From positions 1-64,000 of IMG/VR virus record IMGVR_UViG_3300033977_000049: a DNA stretch of 64,000 nt. One strand, given 5' to 3'. Position numbers and translations under genes: made by a program. This stretch comes from a virus. Below the pieces are notes generated by a model. That model had not been told where the DNA came from. It saw nothing but the letters and a program-made list of their open reading frames with translations, and did not search any database. Positions 26,801 to 33,111 of the stretch are shown here, in pieces. Position 1 is the stretch's first letter; every line of letters begins with the position of its first letter.

Positions 26801-27900
26801 GCTTGAAATCCTGCTGCCACTCCTAGTCCTATATTACCCAAAATAGAAGGTGCCATTTCAAGTGCTTGTGCCGGATCTTCAGAAAGAGCCTTTCTAAATT
26901 GAGGATATTGGTATATCGCTCCCAATATCATATTTGTACTAAAACCTAAATCAGTTAACCCCTGTATGGTTTTTGCAATAGTATCAGCCTTGGTTAATGG
27001 CATTCTAGCGCTACGAAGTATAGCGCCAAGTCCATTAATAATCAGTCCGCGATTTCTTAAATCGGAAAGATCAAGCCCTATCCTTCTTAGCCAATATCTT
27101 CCTTCTGTAAATAAGCGAGGATTAATGCCAGCCGATGAAAGAGCTTCTGGAACGCTTCTTCCTAAAGACATGGCTTTTTCAGCTATTTGTGCTCCACGGG
27201 CGATTTCTCCTATTTCATCATTTGTAAATAATCTAGCGGCAGCGGCAACTCCCTGCTTGCCTAGCGCTTCAATGGTTTCTTTACTGGCAGCACCAGCCGC
27301 TACATCTCTAAGCGCTGCCTCTCCAGCCGCCGTACCCAATCCACCTCCCCAGGTTCCTATAGTCAATGCGAGCATAGCAGGAGCGGTTTGAGAATATAGC
27401 AAATCTGTAATAAATCTACCCACACCTCCCACAAGTGCTCCAGTATATTTCCCGGCAGCCTCTCCAGCAAAAGTGCTAACAGCTTCTTTAGTGGATTCTC
27501 CGATCTCTTTAGCCCATCTTCCTCCTTCATATTTTAATACATCTGGTAATCCCAAGGCATCAACTATTTGATTGCCCTTAGGTTCCCAAATCCAATCCCA
27601 CATAGATCTGATAACGCCTTCTTTATCTCGCTGGGAAGTGGCAGGTGGGGCTATAGCCGGTTCGGTAGAAACTGGAGTTGAACTGATCGGAATTAATCCT
27701 AATTCCTCTGGGCTTTTGTAACCAATGGATTCTTTTGTTATAGAAGTTAATGGTGTTAGCCCAAGTTCTTCAGGAGATTTATAAGTAGTAGGAAATCGCC
27801 CTGCTATAGGCGGTGCTACTGGCATGGGAGATTTAGCTTTTGTTGCTACGGGAATTAATCCAAGCTCTTCCGGCGATTTGTAAATATCTTGATCTGCCAT
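17878..27900 (-). CDS. Giant multi-domain (polyvalent) virion-type protein with radical-SAM domain
   Basis: The gene encodes 3,340 residues. The N terminus has three copies of YKSPEELGL (at 7, 40 and 61). A ParB-like nuclease/binding segment lies around 505-580 (VNGRYALQ, N552). HEMFH (938-942) is a metallopeptidase signature. A radical-SAM domain has C1604-x3-C1608-x2-C1611 and a GLPGET motif near 1743. The C-terminal 500 residues are long helices with hydrophobic segments. Such proteins are usually carried in the particle and injected. I saw no T7-like RNA polymerase motifs as in N4 gp50. No Shine-Dalgarno is obvious. Confidence 0.85.
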   Translation of the reverse strand: MADQDIYKSPEELGLIPVATKAKSPMPVAPPIAGRFPTTYKSPEELGLTPLTSITKESIGYKSPEELGLIPISSTPVSTEPAIAPPATSQRDKEGVIRSMWDWIWEPKGNQIVDALGLPDVLKYEGGRWAKEIGESTKEAVSTFAGEAAGKYTGALVGGVGRFITDLLYSQTAPAMLALTIGTWGGGLGTAAGEAALRDVAAGAASKETIEALGKQGVAAAARLFTNDEIGEIARGAQIAEKAMSLGRSVPEALSSAGINPRLFTEGRYWLRRIGLDLSDLRNRGLIINGLGAILRSARMPLTKADTIAKTIQGLTDLGFSTNMILGAIYQYPQFRKALSEDPAQALEMAPSILGNIGLGVAAGFQARAHLRPEVGALAEKFGIQNLIPSEEAQKTRQMGGEFDRKVTEVNRTADLFRADKNKTFKDVNPEDRFAAFLLRDRGEDKEALQRDLSLFKESAGRATAEDTERLRPRAEIYDPNARANQEPILKSVDATLMATSGSLDIRQGMSPELREEAQKNIDTVIHRIRAGRPIDPIEIYRDAEGNIVGVNGRYALQAYKDLGFEHIPVLEMGRTDIRPDLTSIHEEMDKRKLEVAGRRLVSTKYTPEEIDRIIKIYEKSINPTARIRELAKLSENEFAADLANAALHDIHIPFIEDYITRIWGKDTDNQAVNRFVHEIRNYSEFHTNISMLNHRIIDDTVLGMLLGKKLLITDPIELMANYKARLGEAIAAREFVADMIDRGNKTSDGRPIAAYSGSGKVVEMPNGENPFLLIDGRRIRDIRIAAKEIEARRKEGTLDKAIKNGDIVVRFPKLAPPEEAVPKVEKPLLQETVGLEPVTDKFRQQIKDAWGMGLTDEQVEGGISLARAFARMRGVSLEEYWRERGLEGFERGTEEHLRAAGIPRERWAGVKGMADFQNDGKVIIRAMQGADFSTLVHEMFHVFRRGLPEEDLRILENWAGVKNGTWTVDAEEKTARALESHLITGRTYVPEMAGVFAKFKRWMRDIYDGLRNPSAQMLKIPLPPFLEEIFGRIGRPRKEILNPHEAISDLVQANNGATFNLYRGNMGVSGEYAVSIYPENEYTIKLDHKPTAKEVQGFIASPKIIGLLRDPSNNVGVWYDKDAKQWIMEVSVTVPDIGQAMMLGKKYNQQGIVHLDGKNYPFISTGGTGIKPGDAAWPNPEDRLGEMRKEQGRKFEQQQFNVLLQMKDKVREEAGVDIKGKRPSIILGPVEGSSFIFPDGRSETVPLGHPEWLTEHGYTDYEDAFNAGLIRIMNPGDQHAGFVGIQFGRLNPNTIEQVSDALTRLKTHPNSPIGIDWNVDREGYGHLAYRNLAEANDSEFGFRKQAMRKLARPNDTLLQGKDSIDLANIPLSAEEIRSREGLPDLKLLNIDGSDISNPNYTYKEASADTGNPWIRRSVDTGKGARETGNAHRTLLVQISNKLINPESSEPRLPEEVMESRYYDKLYDGSRPGYKRLDDFWEIPQWMGFASNFIPDADAYVIRSLSEAKDFLSKAGYGRIAFSALDVNRDMIRNIASAYKGHIDVGGYSGGAEFFKDLPNVKWHDNMASLARDMGVPYKEGVDYRHFKESGQDVIPRLTMSTGCLHKCAFCTIEKRIEMPSPEAINQQADAIGKLGSRLVYLNDKTFGQAPNYEMLPELYNRIKDINPDFGGFIIQTTAAQANKFSIDWLKKSGIRFAEIGVETYNNDLLKELHKPATEQLIDKAAARLKEADIALIPNIMIGLPGETAESMARTVDWLQKNADNISHANIYNTAVYEGTELAKKLTTASEADFDENALEKSWADTTMLRNFAGKLYGLASQMLNSMPESLKRRLPAISTDKLHAAATKGAEFLLQLAPDIDITTLHESASPLEKIVNEARERYALYSRKLAEEIDPRLHHAMGEIYKHAQDLIDESHGAERYGKQQTPTPSGIDQWEWNKLSPHYQKLYLAADTADKAMPEQLKAAALVGAGGRFWYDRYLAGFQKIFNPEDFPIFTKLLAAISPRKAVKTDLIQALQIWGDWNDKGRPADRKSITDIAHGRAIESQKIGTDLAGSEYYDDYRDYRTGEPRPYKVPDNIMSTLSEWSDLSGPKVSAFFANLMGNNHRATIDTWMQLFKGQKPFDYQGRPHEYLLYQAQLRNIAKDLNWTPSQAQASVWIFMRTLAELSGLDTASSKPLDFIVKQMESSPDIWQKELKAQTTDLVELLATDKEVRDALTGAGIDPGVIENAERAAKDAVTRIEEGSVEKPDIKTLQDIATRIQDYRTDLEKNRAAKADSILRLRAEIPKPITRKPYEQGWIIGNDIIPIRKFSTHEQNLKLSSMLKYGLGDTVDSALEKGAIKFGKNGNGYWFEAGKFDIAAKNAIARAIQERFGDAESFSIFSGKSKPFITSDPIDAIRALRYGMMGEHNIHGRISNELNTEAYSTPRSIENIPSNPTALFQESPAWDERDQAVKDGAALLWDHPMPMNEWFRQMRLRHNDAIIKDPEIYADSLRHILKMAEKSRPEDLKNIQKTAANNDTNHLAYIARELARVELIDPRYVQDRVDNALRAAGYSGRYNYKEPKGFVDFPTKPPKLLFQRMGIQESITGSGWISPSGKFKELPEGSEHPDILPERFGTGEEASNKAIDRGYIRIRSWKSDNAPDYKQWNIETSSYQSALDTLNRLPASPDNSDIYISVLREIPLEEWEDRQYNHYHGTIKDITRKLINRANKENILLQEKGGPISGEEMALPPAIEDKTQRLTGVPDNPPPKDPLDATLQRPKGDPIYLYNTHDYMTIDHPAFRHWNWAAYAPDGTPVLVKGDVRVHPDVYQYVTRRLGLEQSPLRGSAVGRAVLGLGTQFKQILLSLSPFHISQLGLRSLMSGVIPRLVKWDLKTDPDLAMLVEQSMTLGHRFQAESDFSEGLSASGTKSILLRKMPGIRDAQNWLQEFTFERLMPSLKAMVGKKLFGEWRERFAKDPKLYERYLQAHPDFSGLDPIRAAARAAAIETNERFGGLNYRDMGRSVGTQDWFRLVTLAPDWLESEVRLVKRLFDPTGGKLLRRDMAYFVGAMWVTARAVNMLVNNGQAHPEAPFGIVTEDKEGHKKVWSMRTLPGDMFHMADDPVGFMRGRASPTMRMATSLYSGRDALGRKLTPWQQTMDVVRNVMPISLQYIGKSAAGEMPAEIPSWQQGLRGAGIIPTPLRSEAESKAIQLATNRTEEGPVDEAALRKHQLMLEYEDQLRKGEISQQDLHQMVEDGQIPLDEAKRIVKEIRTTGGMDPALARLYLRCSRLAMPDFLQVWDLMTSSEKTSLSALMLQKKKAYQTKALKKMTPAERKADPTYQWILRTFPGSRPWEEE

Positions 27901-27912
27901 AATTTATTTTTA

Positions 27913-29838
27913 TTAGGGAAGTATGGCTCCCGCCACAGTTGGGAGCACAGTCCTGGCAGTTGAAATTGCGCCGGGGCGCTGTGAAGGAGGAATTGCTTCT
28001 GCCGCTGCTTCAACTGGAATTTTTTGATATTTTTTATTGTTAATATACCATTGTACATCTTTTATTGGGACTTGTTCTATTTTACCTTCGGGAGTCAGCA
28101 TGGCTGTATAACCCGCACGCTCTCCTGGATGAAATTCTTTCATAAGTTCTGTCGTTCCACGAGGGGGAATTCTTTTATAGCCAGCCTTAATCGCAGCTTC
28201 AGCTTTTTCTTTAGTATCGGCCTTTACTGGTACGCCACCCCTAGGATTATATAGCCATTCCTGCCCTGGCTTAAGACTATCCCATTCTTCTATTGGTATT
28301 TGAGCTTGTAGCGCCGCTATATCCTCGGGTGGAGGGGCCGCAGCTTGAACCTTTCCTCTTAATAGGCCTAGGCGTTGTTGATAGCTATCTCTTTCTCTTT
28401 GTAAACTATCTACAATATCCATTTGTTTTGCAACTGCGGGATCTTTCGGGTCTGCATCTTTAGGAAAGCTAATATGTGATAATTGATCGTTAATAGCATC
28501 CATTCTTTCTTCAAACGTTCCCGCTAAATCAACCGCATCTGAAACGGTTAATGTATCCGCAACCCGTTTTTGAGCCTCATCTGTAGGAACTCCTTGCCTT
28601 TCAAGCGTCATAACATCGCTAGACCATTTTTTGAGAAGATCTAATTGAGCTTGTTTTTGTAGTTGTTCTTTCCGGGTGCCCTTTTCCACGTCTATTTCAA
28701 GATTTCTAAGTAATTGAGATAATCTTTCCGTTTCTAATCTACTCTTTTCAGTTGCCAGTTTAGCTTGTTCTTCTTGTTCTGCTAAATCCCTTATTCGTTT
28801 ACCCGAATTCTTTTCCTCGGCCTGCTCTGTATGTAAAAGTATAGTATTAAATTGATCCCAAGTTATGGATTTATTATTTGCAGCATAACCCTTAAGGGTA
28901 TTAGTCAAGCCTTCAAAATCTTTATCTACTCCGCTTTTTTCTAATTTATCAATAATAGCTTGACCTTCGGGAGTATTGAAGGGGATGGGCTTATTTGGAT
29001 CAATATCAATTACCCCTATATTATTATCGAAACTCACACTACCCCTAGACCCATCTGGATTTAATACATTAGGATCATCTTTCCAGGTTGAAAGATTTGG
29101 ACCAAGATCAATAAATAATTTTTTATGAGCATCACCTGCCATTTTTTTAGCCTCAGCGGTGCTAACTATTTGACCGGACATTTGAAGCTTATTAACTAAT
29201 AGATCATATATAGGACGATTTCCTTCCGTTGCCATTTGTTGAATTTTTAAATCCTGATTAGCCCTGTTATACATACCTTGAATCATTTCTTGATTTAAAT
29301 GAGCTATATTAGCTTGGACTAATGTTTCTTCGCGCTTTTCTCTGGATAATTCCATGCCCCGCTGAAATTCCTGTTGAGCTTGCTGTATTTGCTGTTGGCG
29401 TTGTCCGCCTAAAAATTGACGCTCTGTTTCTGCCCCTGCTATTTCAGCCTGGAATCCTCCGCCCCAGATGTTTCGCTGGTGCTGCTCCATACCAGCCGCT
29501 CCACCTAATATAGAAGCCGCTAATATATCCCGAAAGAATGCTCCGGGCCGTCTTCGGCCAACATTAACTTCTTCCATTTGTCCGGTTTTCGGATTAATTC
29601 TAGGAACAGATTGCTCTGCATTCATTGAGCGATATAAAGATCGTGCTGCGCCACGAATATCTCTTCCCATTCTTTGCCTTAATCCGGGGCGTTGCATTGC
29701 CGGTGGTGCCGCTTGAGTTGCGGCAGGAGGTATAGTAGTAGGGGCAAGAGCGGTTGGCAGTTGCGCACCTGGACTTCCAAGCACTGCTATTCCCGGCGCT
29801 GTATTTGCTTGTGGAGTAATATTATTTCCGTTTGCCAT
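27913..29838 (-). CDS. Internal virion protein-like, coiled-coil rich, 641 aa
   Basis: It begins with a proline/alanine-rich disordered N terminus (about 1-55), then a basic helix-rich part. Long glutamine- and glutamate-rich coiled coils follow around 130-200 and 340-400, and the C terminus is proline-rich. Neither enzyme motifs nor a family could be recognised. Its place between the giant gene and two other structural-type genes suggests an injected or internal virion protein that works with the giant protein. Confidence 0.6.
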   Translation of the reverse strand: MANGNNITPQANTAPGIAVLGSPGAQLPTALAPTTIPPAATQAAPPAMQRPGLRQRMGRDIRGAARSLYRSMNAEQSVPRINPKTGQMEEVNVGRRRPGAFFRDILAASILGGAAGMEQHQRNIWGGGFQAEIAGAETERQFLGGQRQQQIQQAQQEFQRGMELSREKREETLVQANIAHLNQEMIQGMYNRANQDLKIQQMATEGNRPIYDLLVNKLQMSGQIVSTAEAKKMAGDAHKKLFIDLGPNLSTWKDDPNVLNPDGSRGSVSFDNNIGVIDIDPNKPIPFNTPEGQAIIDKLEKSGVDKDFEGLTNTLKGYAANNKSITWDQFNTILLHTEQAEEKNSGKRIRDLAEQEEQAKLATEKSRLETERLSQLLRNLEIDVEKGTRKEQLQKQAQLDLLKKWSSDVMTLERQGVPTDEAQKRVADTLTVSDAVDLAGTFEERMDAINDQLSHISFPKDADPKDPAVAKQMDIVDSLQRERDSYQQRLGLLRGKVQAAAPPPEDIAALQAQIPIEEWDSLKPGQEWLYNPRGGVPVKADTKEKAEAAIKAGYKRIPPRGTTELMKEFHPGERAGYTAMLTPEGKIEQVPIKDVQWYINNKKYQKIPVEAAAEAIPPSQRPGAISTARTVLPTVAGAILP

Positions 29839-29840
29839 AT

Positions 29841-30248
29841 TTATTCCTTATCCGTTAACCGGACAGATTCATTAAAATATTCTAAAATCGTTTTTTCCGA
29901 TACCTTCTCATCCTGCAACGCTCGCCGGAGAAATGATATTATTTTTTTTACATTACCGGGATCTGATATTCCATATACTCTAAGAAGAGAAGCTAAAGTA
30001 TCAGTGGTTTTGATATTCGCCCGGCTACTACCGCTAATCTTTTTCTCAAGATCGAAATAACCGGCTCTATAACCAGCCACTAAACTTGTAAATTTTCGTC
30101 TACCTTCATCATCGGTTTCATGTTTTCCTGGAGGACCGAAACTTTTAAGCATAAGGGGATTGCGAAGTTTGTAAGCTGTTGATCCAGGATCGGTGAATGC
30201 CCCGTTGAGATTGCCAAGTGCATCTAATAGAGCTTCAAGCTTATTCAT
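29841..30248 (-). CDS. Hypothetical protein, 135 aa
   Basis: I prefer the ATG at 30248 (MNKLEALLDALG) because GAGGG lies at normal spacing; the frame remains open to 30278. It is a basic, mainly helical protein with FISFLRRAL-type amphipathic helices near the C terminus. The coding end overlaps a TCCG-N5-CGGA palindrome at 29851. It may be a small virion or chaperone protein. No family recognised. Confidence 0.6.
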   Translation of the reverse strand: MNKLEALLDALGNLNGAFTDPGSTAYKLRNPLMLKSFGPPGKHETDDEGRRKFTSLVAGYRAGYFDLEKKISGSSRANIKTTDTLASLLRVYGISDPGNVKKIISFLRRALQDEKVSEKTILEYFNESVRLTDKE

Positions 30249-30249
30249 T

Positions 30250-31200
30250 TTAAAAACCCTCAGGAACCACGGGTTCAAATGTAGAAGGTCCGGTACTAGT
30301 TACGGCTGATGCTATAGTAGGATTACTTACATCTGCAATTAACTGAGGAGTGCTATTGGTAGGGGTAGAACTTCCACCACCTAAAACCCCTCCCCATTGC
30401 CCAAGACCTCCGCTAAGATAATTAGCTCCAGGTCCAGTTGCCCAGGATGATCCGCTGGCTGCGCCCCCTACGGCCTGCCCGAATTGCGCTCCTAATTGTG
30501 CCCCTGCTGGTCCGCCCAAAACTGCTCCTGCTATTCCACCCAAAGCTCCTCCAATTGCGCCCCATGGACTTGCAGCGGCTTGTTCTGCTGCTATTTGAGT
30601 TTGAGCAGCAAAGGCTTCTTTACCAGCCGCGCTAGCTTGAGCGGCCATAGATGAGGGCGCTTCTAATGCAGCGGTTTGACCAAGCACACCAAGGGCGGTC
30701 TGCCAATTCTGTCTTCCCTGTGCATATCCAGCTTCCGTAATTCCTGTCATTAATTGTGATTCTTGACCTGCCGCTGCTTGATAGCCTTGACCTTGTAATT
30801 GTGCCGCAGCGCCACTAGGGAGGAACGCATTACCCCCTCCCCTTGCCGCCAAAGCTTCATTTAGCGCCTGTTGATTGGCCGCAAAAGTAGTTGCAGTTTG
30901 TCCAATAGCCTGAGTTTCAAGCGCTGCCTGTTCTGTTGGAGAAAATCCATATTGATTAGGCCCGGCAGCTACGATCCCTTGAGCAGCATTTCTAAGGCTG
31001 CCTAAAATAGCCTGTTGACCAGAAAAGGCAGTCGCCCATGCATTATTAAGAGCGGCATAAGTTCCGGACATATCATTAGCAATAGTAGTTTGTGCCACTG
31101 AAGGTCCCTTGGCTAATTCTAATAGGCCATGGTATTCATAAAATTCATGCTCAAGAATATTACCATGCCAATCTATAACAAATTTGGTTGTTATTCTCAT
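30250..31200 (-). CDS. Alanine/glycine-rich structural protein, 316 aa
   Basis: The first 35 residues look globular (FVIDWHGNILEHEFYEYHG). The rest is dominated by alanine, glycine and glutamine, with long helices and a glycine-zipper-like segment (GAIGGALGGIAGAVLGGPAG, about 215-235) that can cross or disturb membranes. This composition is typical of proteins ejected from podovirus heads to form a channel. The role is inferred. Confidence 0.6.
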   Translation of the reverse strand: MRITTKFVIDWHGNILEHEFYEYHGLLELAKGPSVAQTTIANDMSGTYAALNNAWATAFSGQQAILGSLRNAAQGIVAAGPNQYGFSPTEQAALETQAIGQTATTFAANQQALNEALAARGGGNAFLPSGAAAQLQGQGYQAAAGQESQLMTGITEAGYAQGRQNWQTALGVLGQTAALEAPSSMAAQASAAGKEAFAAQTQIAAEQAAASPWGAIGGALGGIAGAVLGGPAGAQLGAQFGQAVGGAASGSSWATGPGANYLSGGLGQWGGVLGGGSSTPTNSTPQLIADVSNPTIASAVTSTGPSTFEPVVPEGF

Positions 31201-31201
31201 A

Positions 31202-31375
31202 TTACTTCTCTTTGGGACTAACTAACTCGTGGGCAGCAGAAATTACTTTCTTTGCCAACACGTTAATTTCTTTTGCAGATACGTTAGGGAAATGGGATCT
31301 GACTATGCGCCCAACAGTAAAGTGCGATAATCTATTAATAGAATTATGGATTTCTCGCCTTTGATTTTTATTCAT
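31202..31375 (-). CDS. Small basic protein, 57 aa
   Basis: An unreported short frame fills the gap between the alanine-rich gene and the glycosyltransferase gene. It starts MNKNQRREIHNSINRLSHF, and its ATG overlaps the glycosyltransferase stop. It stops one base before the next start. It is basic and helical. Tight packing on both sides favours a real gene; function unknown. Confidence 0.55.
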   Translation of the reverse strand: MNKNQRREIHNSINRLSHFTVGRIVRSHFPNVSAKEINVLAKKVISAAHELVSPKEK

Positions 31376-32583
31376 TAAATATTTAACGCTCCCGCTGGTC
31401 TATATCCATTTTTTAAGGATACTAATTCGGCCACTACCCAGCATTCTCCGTCAAAATTTTTCTCGGTTGTAAATAAGCGAGGGGCTTGAAATCTTACCGG
31501 AGTTCCTATTTGCTGAGCTTTGATTTTATTAGTAAAATATAGAAAGCTATTTTGATTCCAAAAGCTTTTATTAGAAGAGTCTTGAAAGGCTCCTCTGCCA
31601 TCGGTTGAAGAAACTTGAATGAATGCCCATCCAGCCGGGGCTAAAACTCTATACAATTCCTTTATAACGTGAATGGGATCTTTTAATTTAGAAAATATAT
31701 CGAAAGCCCTTATAACTCCCACCGAACTATCGGCTAAGGGCCATTTCTTATTTAAATTATTATCTAGGCATGTAAATCCTTGGCGCGTGACTTTACCCAA
31801 TTCTATTTTCTTCAACCCATTAATATCTGCCCAGCGCTCTGTAAGTTGTTTAATATATTTATCATATATCGTAAAAACATTATCTTGAATCTCTGCATTA
31901 ATATCTGATTTTAGCCAAGTATTTTCTCCATGAATTCTGTAAATATATAAACCTTTATCAATTCTGAGAAATTTAGTGGCTAAATACATTCTGCATATTA
32001 AATCCAAATCATCTAATACCCTTAAATCTTTTGCATATCCACCAATAGATTCATAAACGGATTTGCGAAATGCTCTTATGTGATCTGGGGCATACCAAAT
32101 TCTGGAAACAGAATCGGGATATGGATCAAAGGCAATGAATTCATTTAATTTTATCCCATTCCATTCTATTTCTCTATATTTCCAACCATGAGTTTCATCG
32201 TACAATGCAGGCTTCGTATAGCGCGGGCCTTCTTTATTCAATTGAGCATGGACTAGATTAGAATATACAAATCCAATTTCTGGATCTTGAAAGGCTTTAT
32301 AAACTTCCTCTAAGGCGTTGGGCATTAAAAGATCATCGTGATCCATTTCCACAAATATCTCTCCTGTAGCTTTTGCACATGCCGCCGCCTTTAGCGGACC
32401 AATCATTTTAGGGGCATTCCATTCTAAAAATCCCTTAACCCTAGAATCACTAAATTGAATGGGCTGTGCCCCGTTATTATAAAGGATTATCCATTCCCAA
32501 TCCGTATAGGATTGTAATTTTAAAGATTCGTATAACTCATTCAACCATTTAGAATCATGCGTTGCAGTGTATACTGAAATCAT
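31375..32583 (-). CDS. Glycosyltransferase family 2 fused to a degenerate methyltransferase-like domain
   Basis: Residues 1-230 form a GT-A fold with VYTATHDS at the start and a DxD-type site in EMDHDDLLMP (metal and nucleotide-sugar binding). Residues about 255-402 resemble a class I methyltransferase (VTRQGFTCLD, WPLADSSVGVIRAFDIF, ELYRVLAPAGWAFIQV). The glycine-rich SAM-binding loop is shortened to ELGKV, so this half may be inactive. It starts directly at the stop of a second glycosyltransferase gene. A role in decorating the fibre is inferred from position. Confidence 0.8.
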   Translation of the reverse strand: MISVYTATHDSKWLNELYESLKLQSYTDWEWIILYNNGAQPIQFSDSRVKGFLEWNAPKMIGPLKAAACAKATGEIFVEMDHDDLLMPNALEEVYKAFQDPEIGFVYSNLVHAQLNKEGPRYTKPALYDETHGWKYREIEWNGIKLNEFIAFDPYPDSVSRIWYAPDHIRAFRKSVYESIGGYAKDLRVLDDLDLICRMYLATKFLRIDKGLYIYRIHGENTWLKSDINAEIQDNVFTIYDKYIKQLTERWADINGLKKIELGKVTRQGFTCLDNNLNKKWPLADSSVGVIRAFDIFSKLKDPIHVIKELYRVLAPAGWAFIQVSSTDGRGAFQDSSNKSFWNQNSFLYFTNKIKAQQIGTPVRFQAPRLFTTEKNFDGECWVVAELVSLKNGYRPAGALNI

Positions 32584-33110
32584 TATTTTGGTGCGCTCCG
32601 ACTTCCAGAATGAATTCTATATATCCAAGTAATTTCTGGAATAAATTTAAATTTAGCTCCAAGCTCGCCCAATCTTAACCACATATCCCAATTGGGATAA
32701 ACGGCCTTTCTAAATCCATTTACACTTAGCAGTGTAGATTTTTTGGTTAAAACAGTTGTTGGAATATAATTTTTTACCCTTAATGAAAATAAATCAAAAT
32801 CTTGAGATGTCCAGCTTTTACAGGCTCCCTGCATTTCGCAATCAGAATAAATTACGTCACATTCATCATGTTCTGCCCATAATCTTTCTAAATGATGTGG
32901 AAGAAATAAGTCATCGTCATTTAAAAATGCAATCCATTCTGTTTTTGATTCTCTTAATAAAGTATTAAGGGTATCAGCCTCTCCCTTGCGCTGTTGATCT
33001 ATGGCAATAATATGGTCAAACGCCTTCATAGTTTGATGTGAAACGGATTTCCTGCATTCCGTTAGCATACAATAGCGCTCTGGAAGAGATGGAGTTAAAA
33101 CTGTAATCAT
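32583..33110 (-). CDS. Glycosyltransferase family 2, short
   Basis: I chose the ATG at 33110 (MITVLTPSLPERY) instead of the longer frame from 33122. The 175-residue GT-A domain has LNDDDLFLP as its metal-binding site and ends with WIYRIHSGS, typical of GT2 enzymes. It lies directly downstream of the collagen-like fibre gene, with two bases between them. The substrate cannot be read from sequence; the fibre is an attractive candidate. Confidence 0.82.
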   Translation of the reverse strand: MITVLTPSLPERYCMLTECRKSVSHQTMKAFDHIIAIDQQRKGEADTLNTLLRESKTEWIAFLNDDDLFLPHHLERLWAEHDECDVIYSDCEMQGACKSWTSQDFDLFSLRVKNYIPTTVLTKKSTLLSVNGFRKAVYPNWDMWLRLGELGAKFKFIPEITWIYRIHSGSRSAPK

Positions 33111-33111
33111 A

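Noticed and set aside
18266-27391. Plus-strand open frames of 60-158 codons inside the giant gene
   Set aside because: They lie opposite a 10-kb continuous frame with clear domains, have no ribosome sites or recognised motifs, and are expected antisense shadows.
17878-27900. N4-like virion RNA polymerase
   Set aside because: Size and position fit, but I could not find the motifs of T7-like RNA polymerases (catalytic aspartates, RxxxKxxxxxYG helix) in the protein, whereas other domains are clear.
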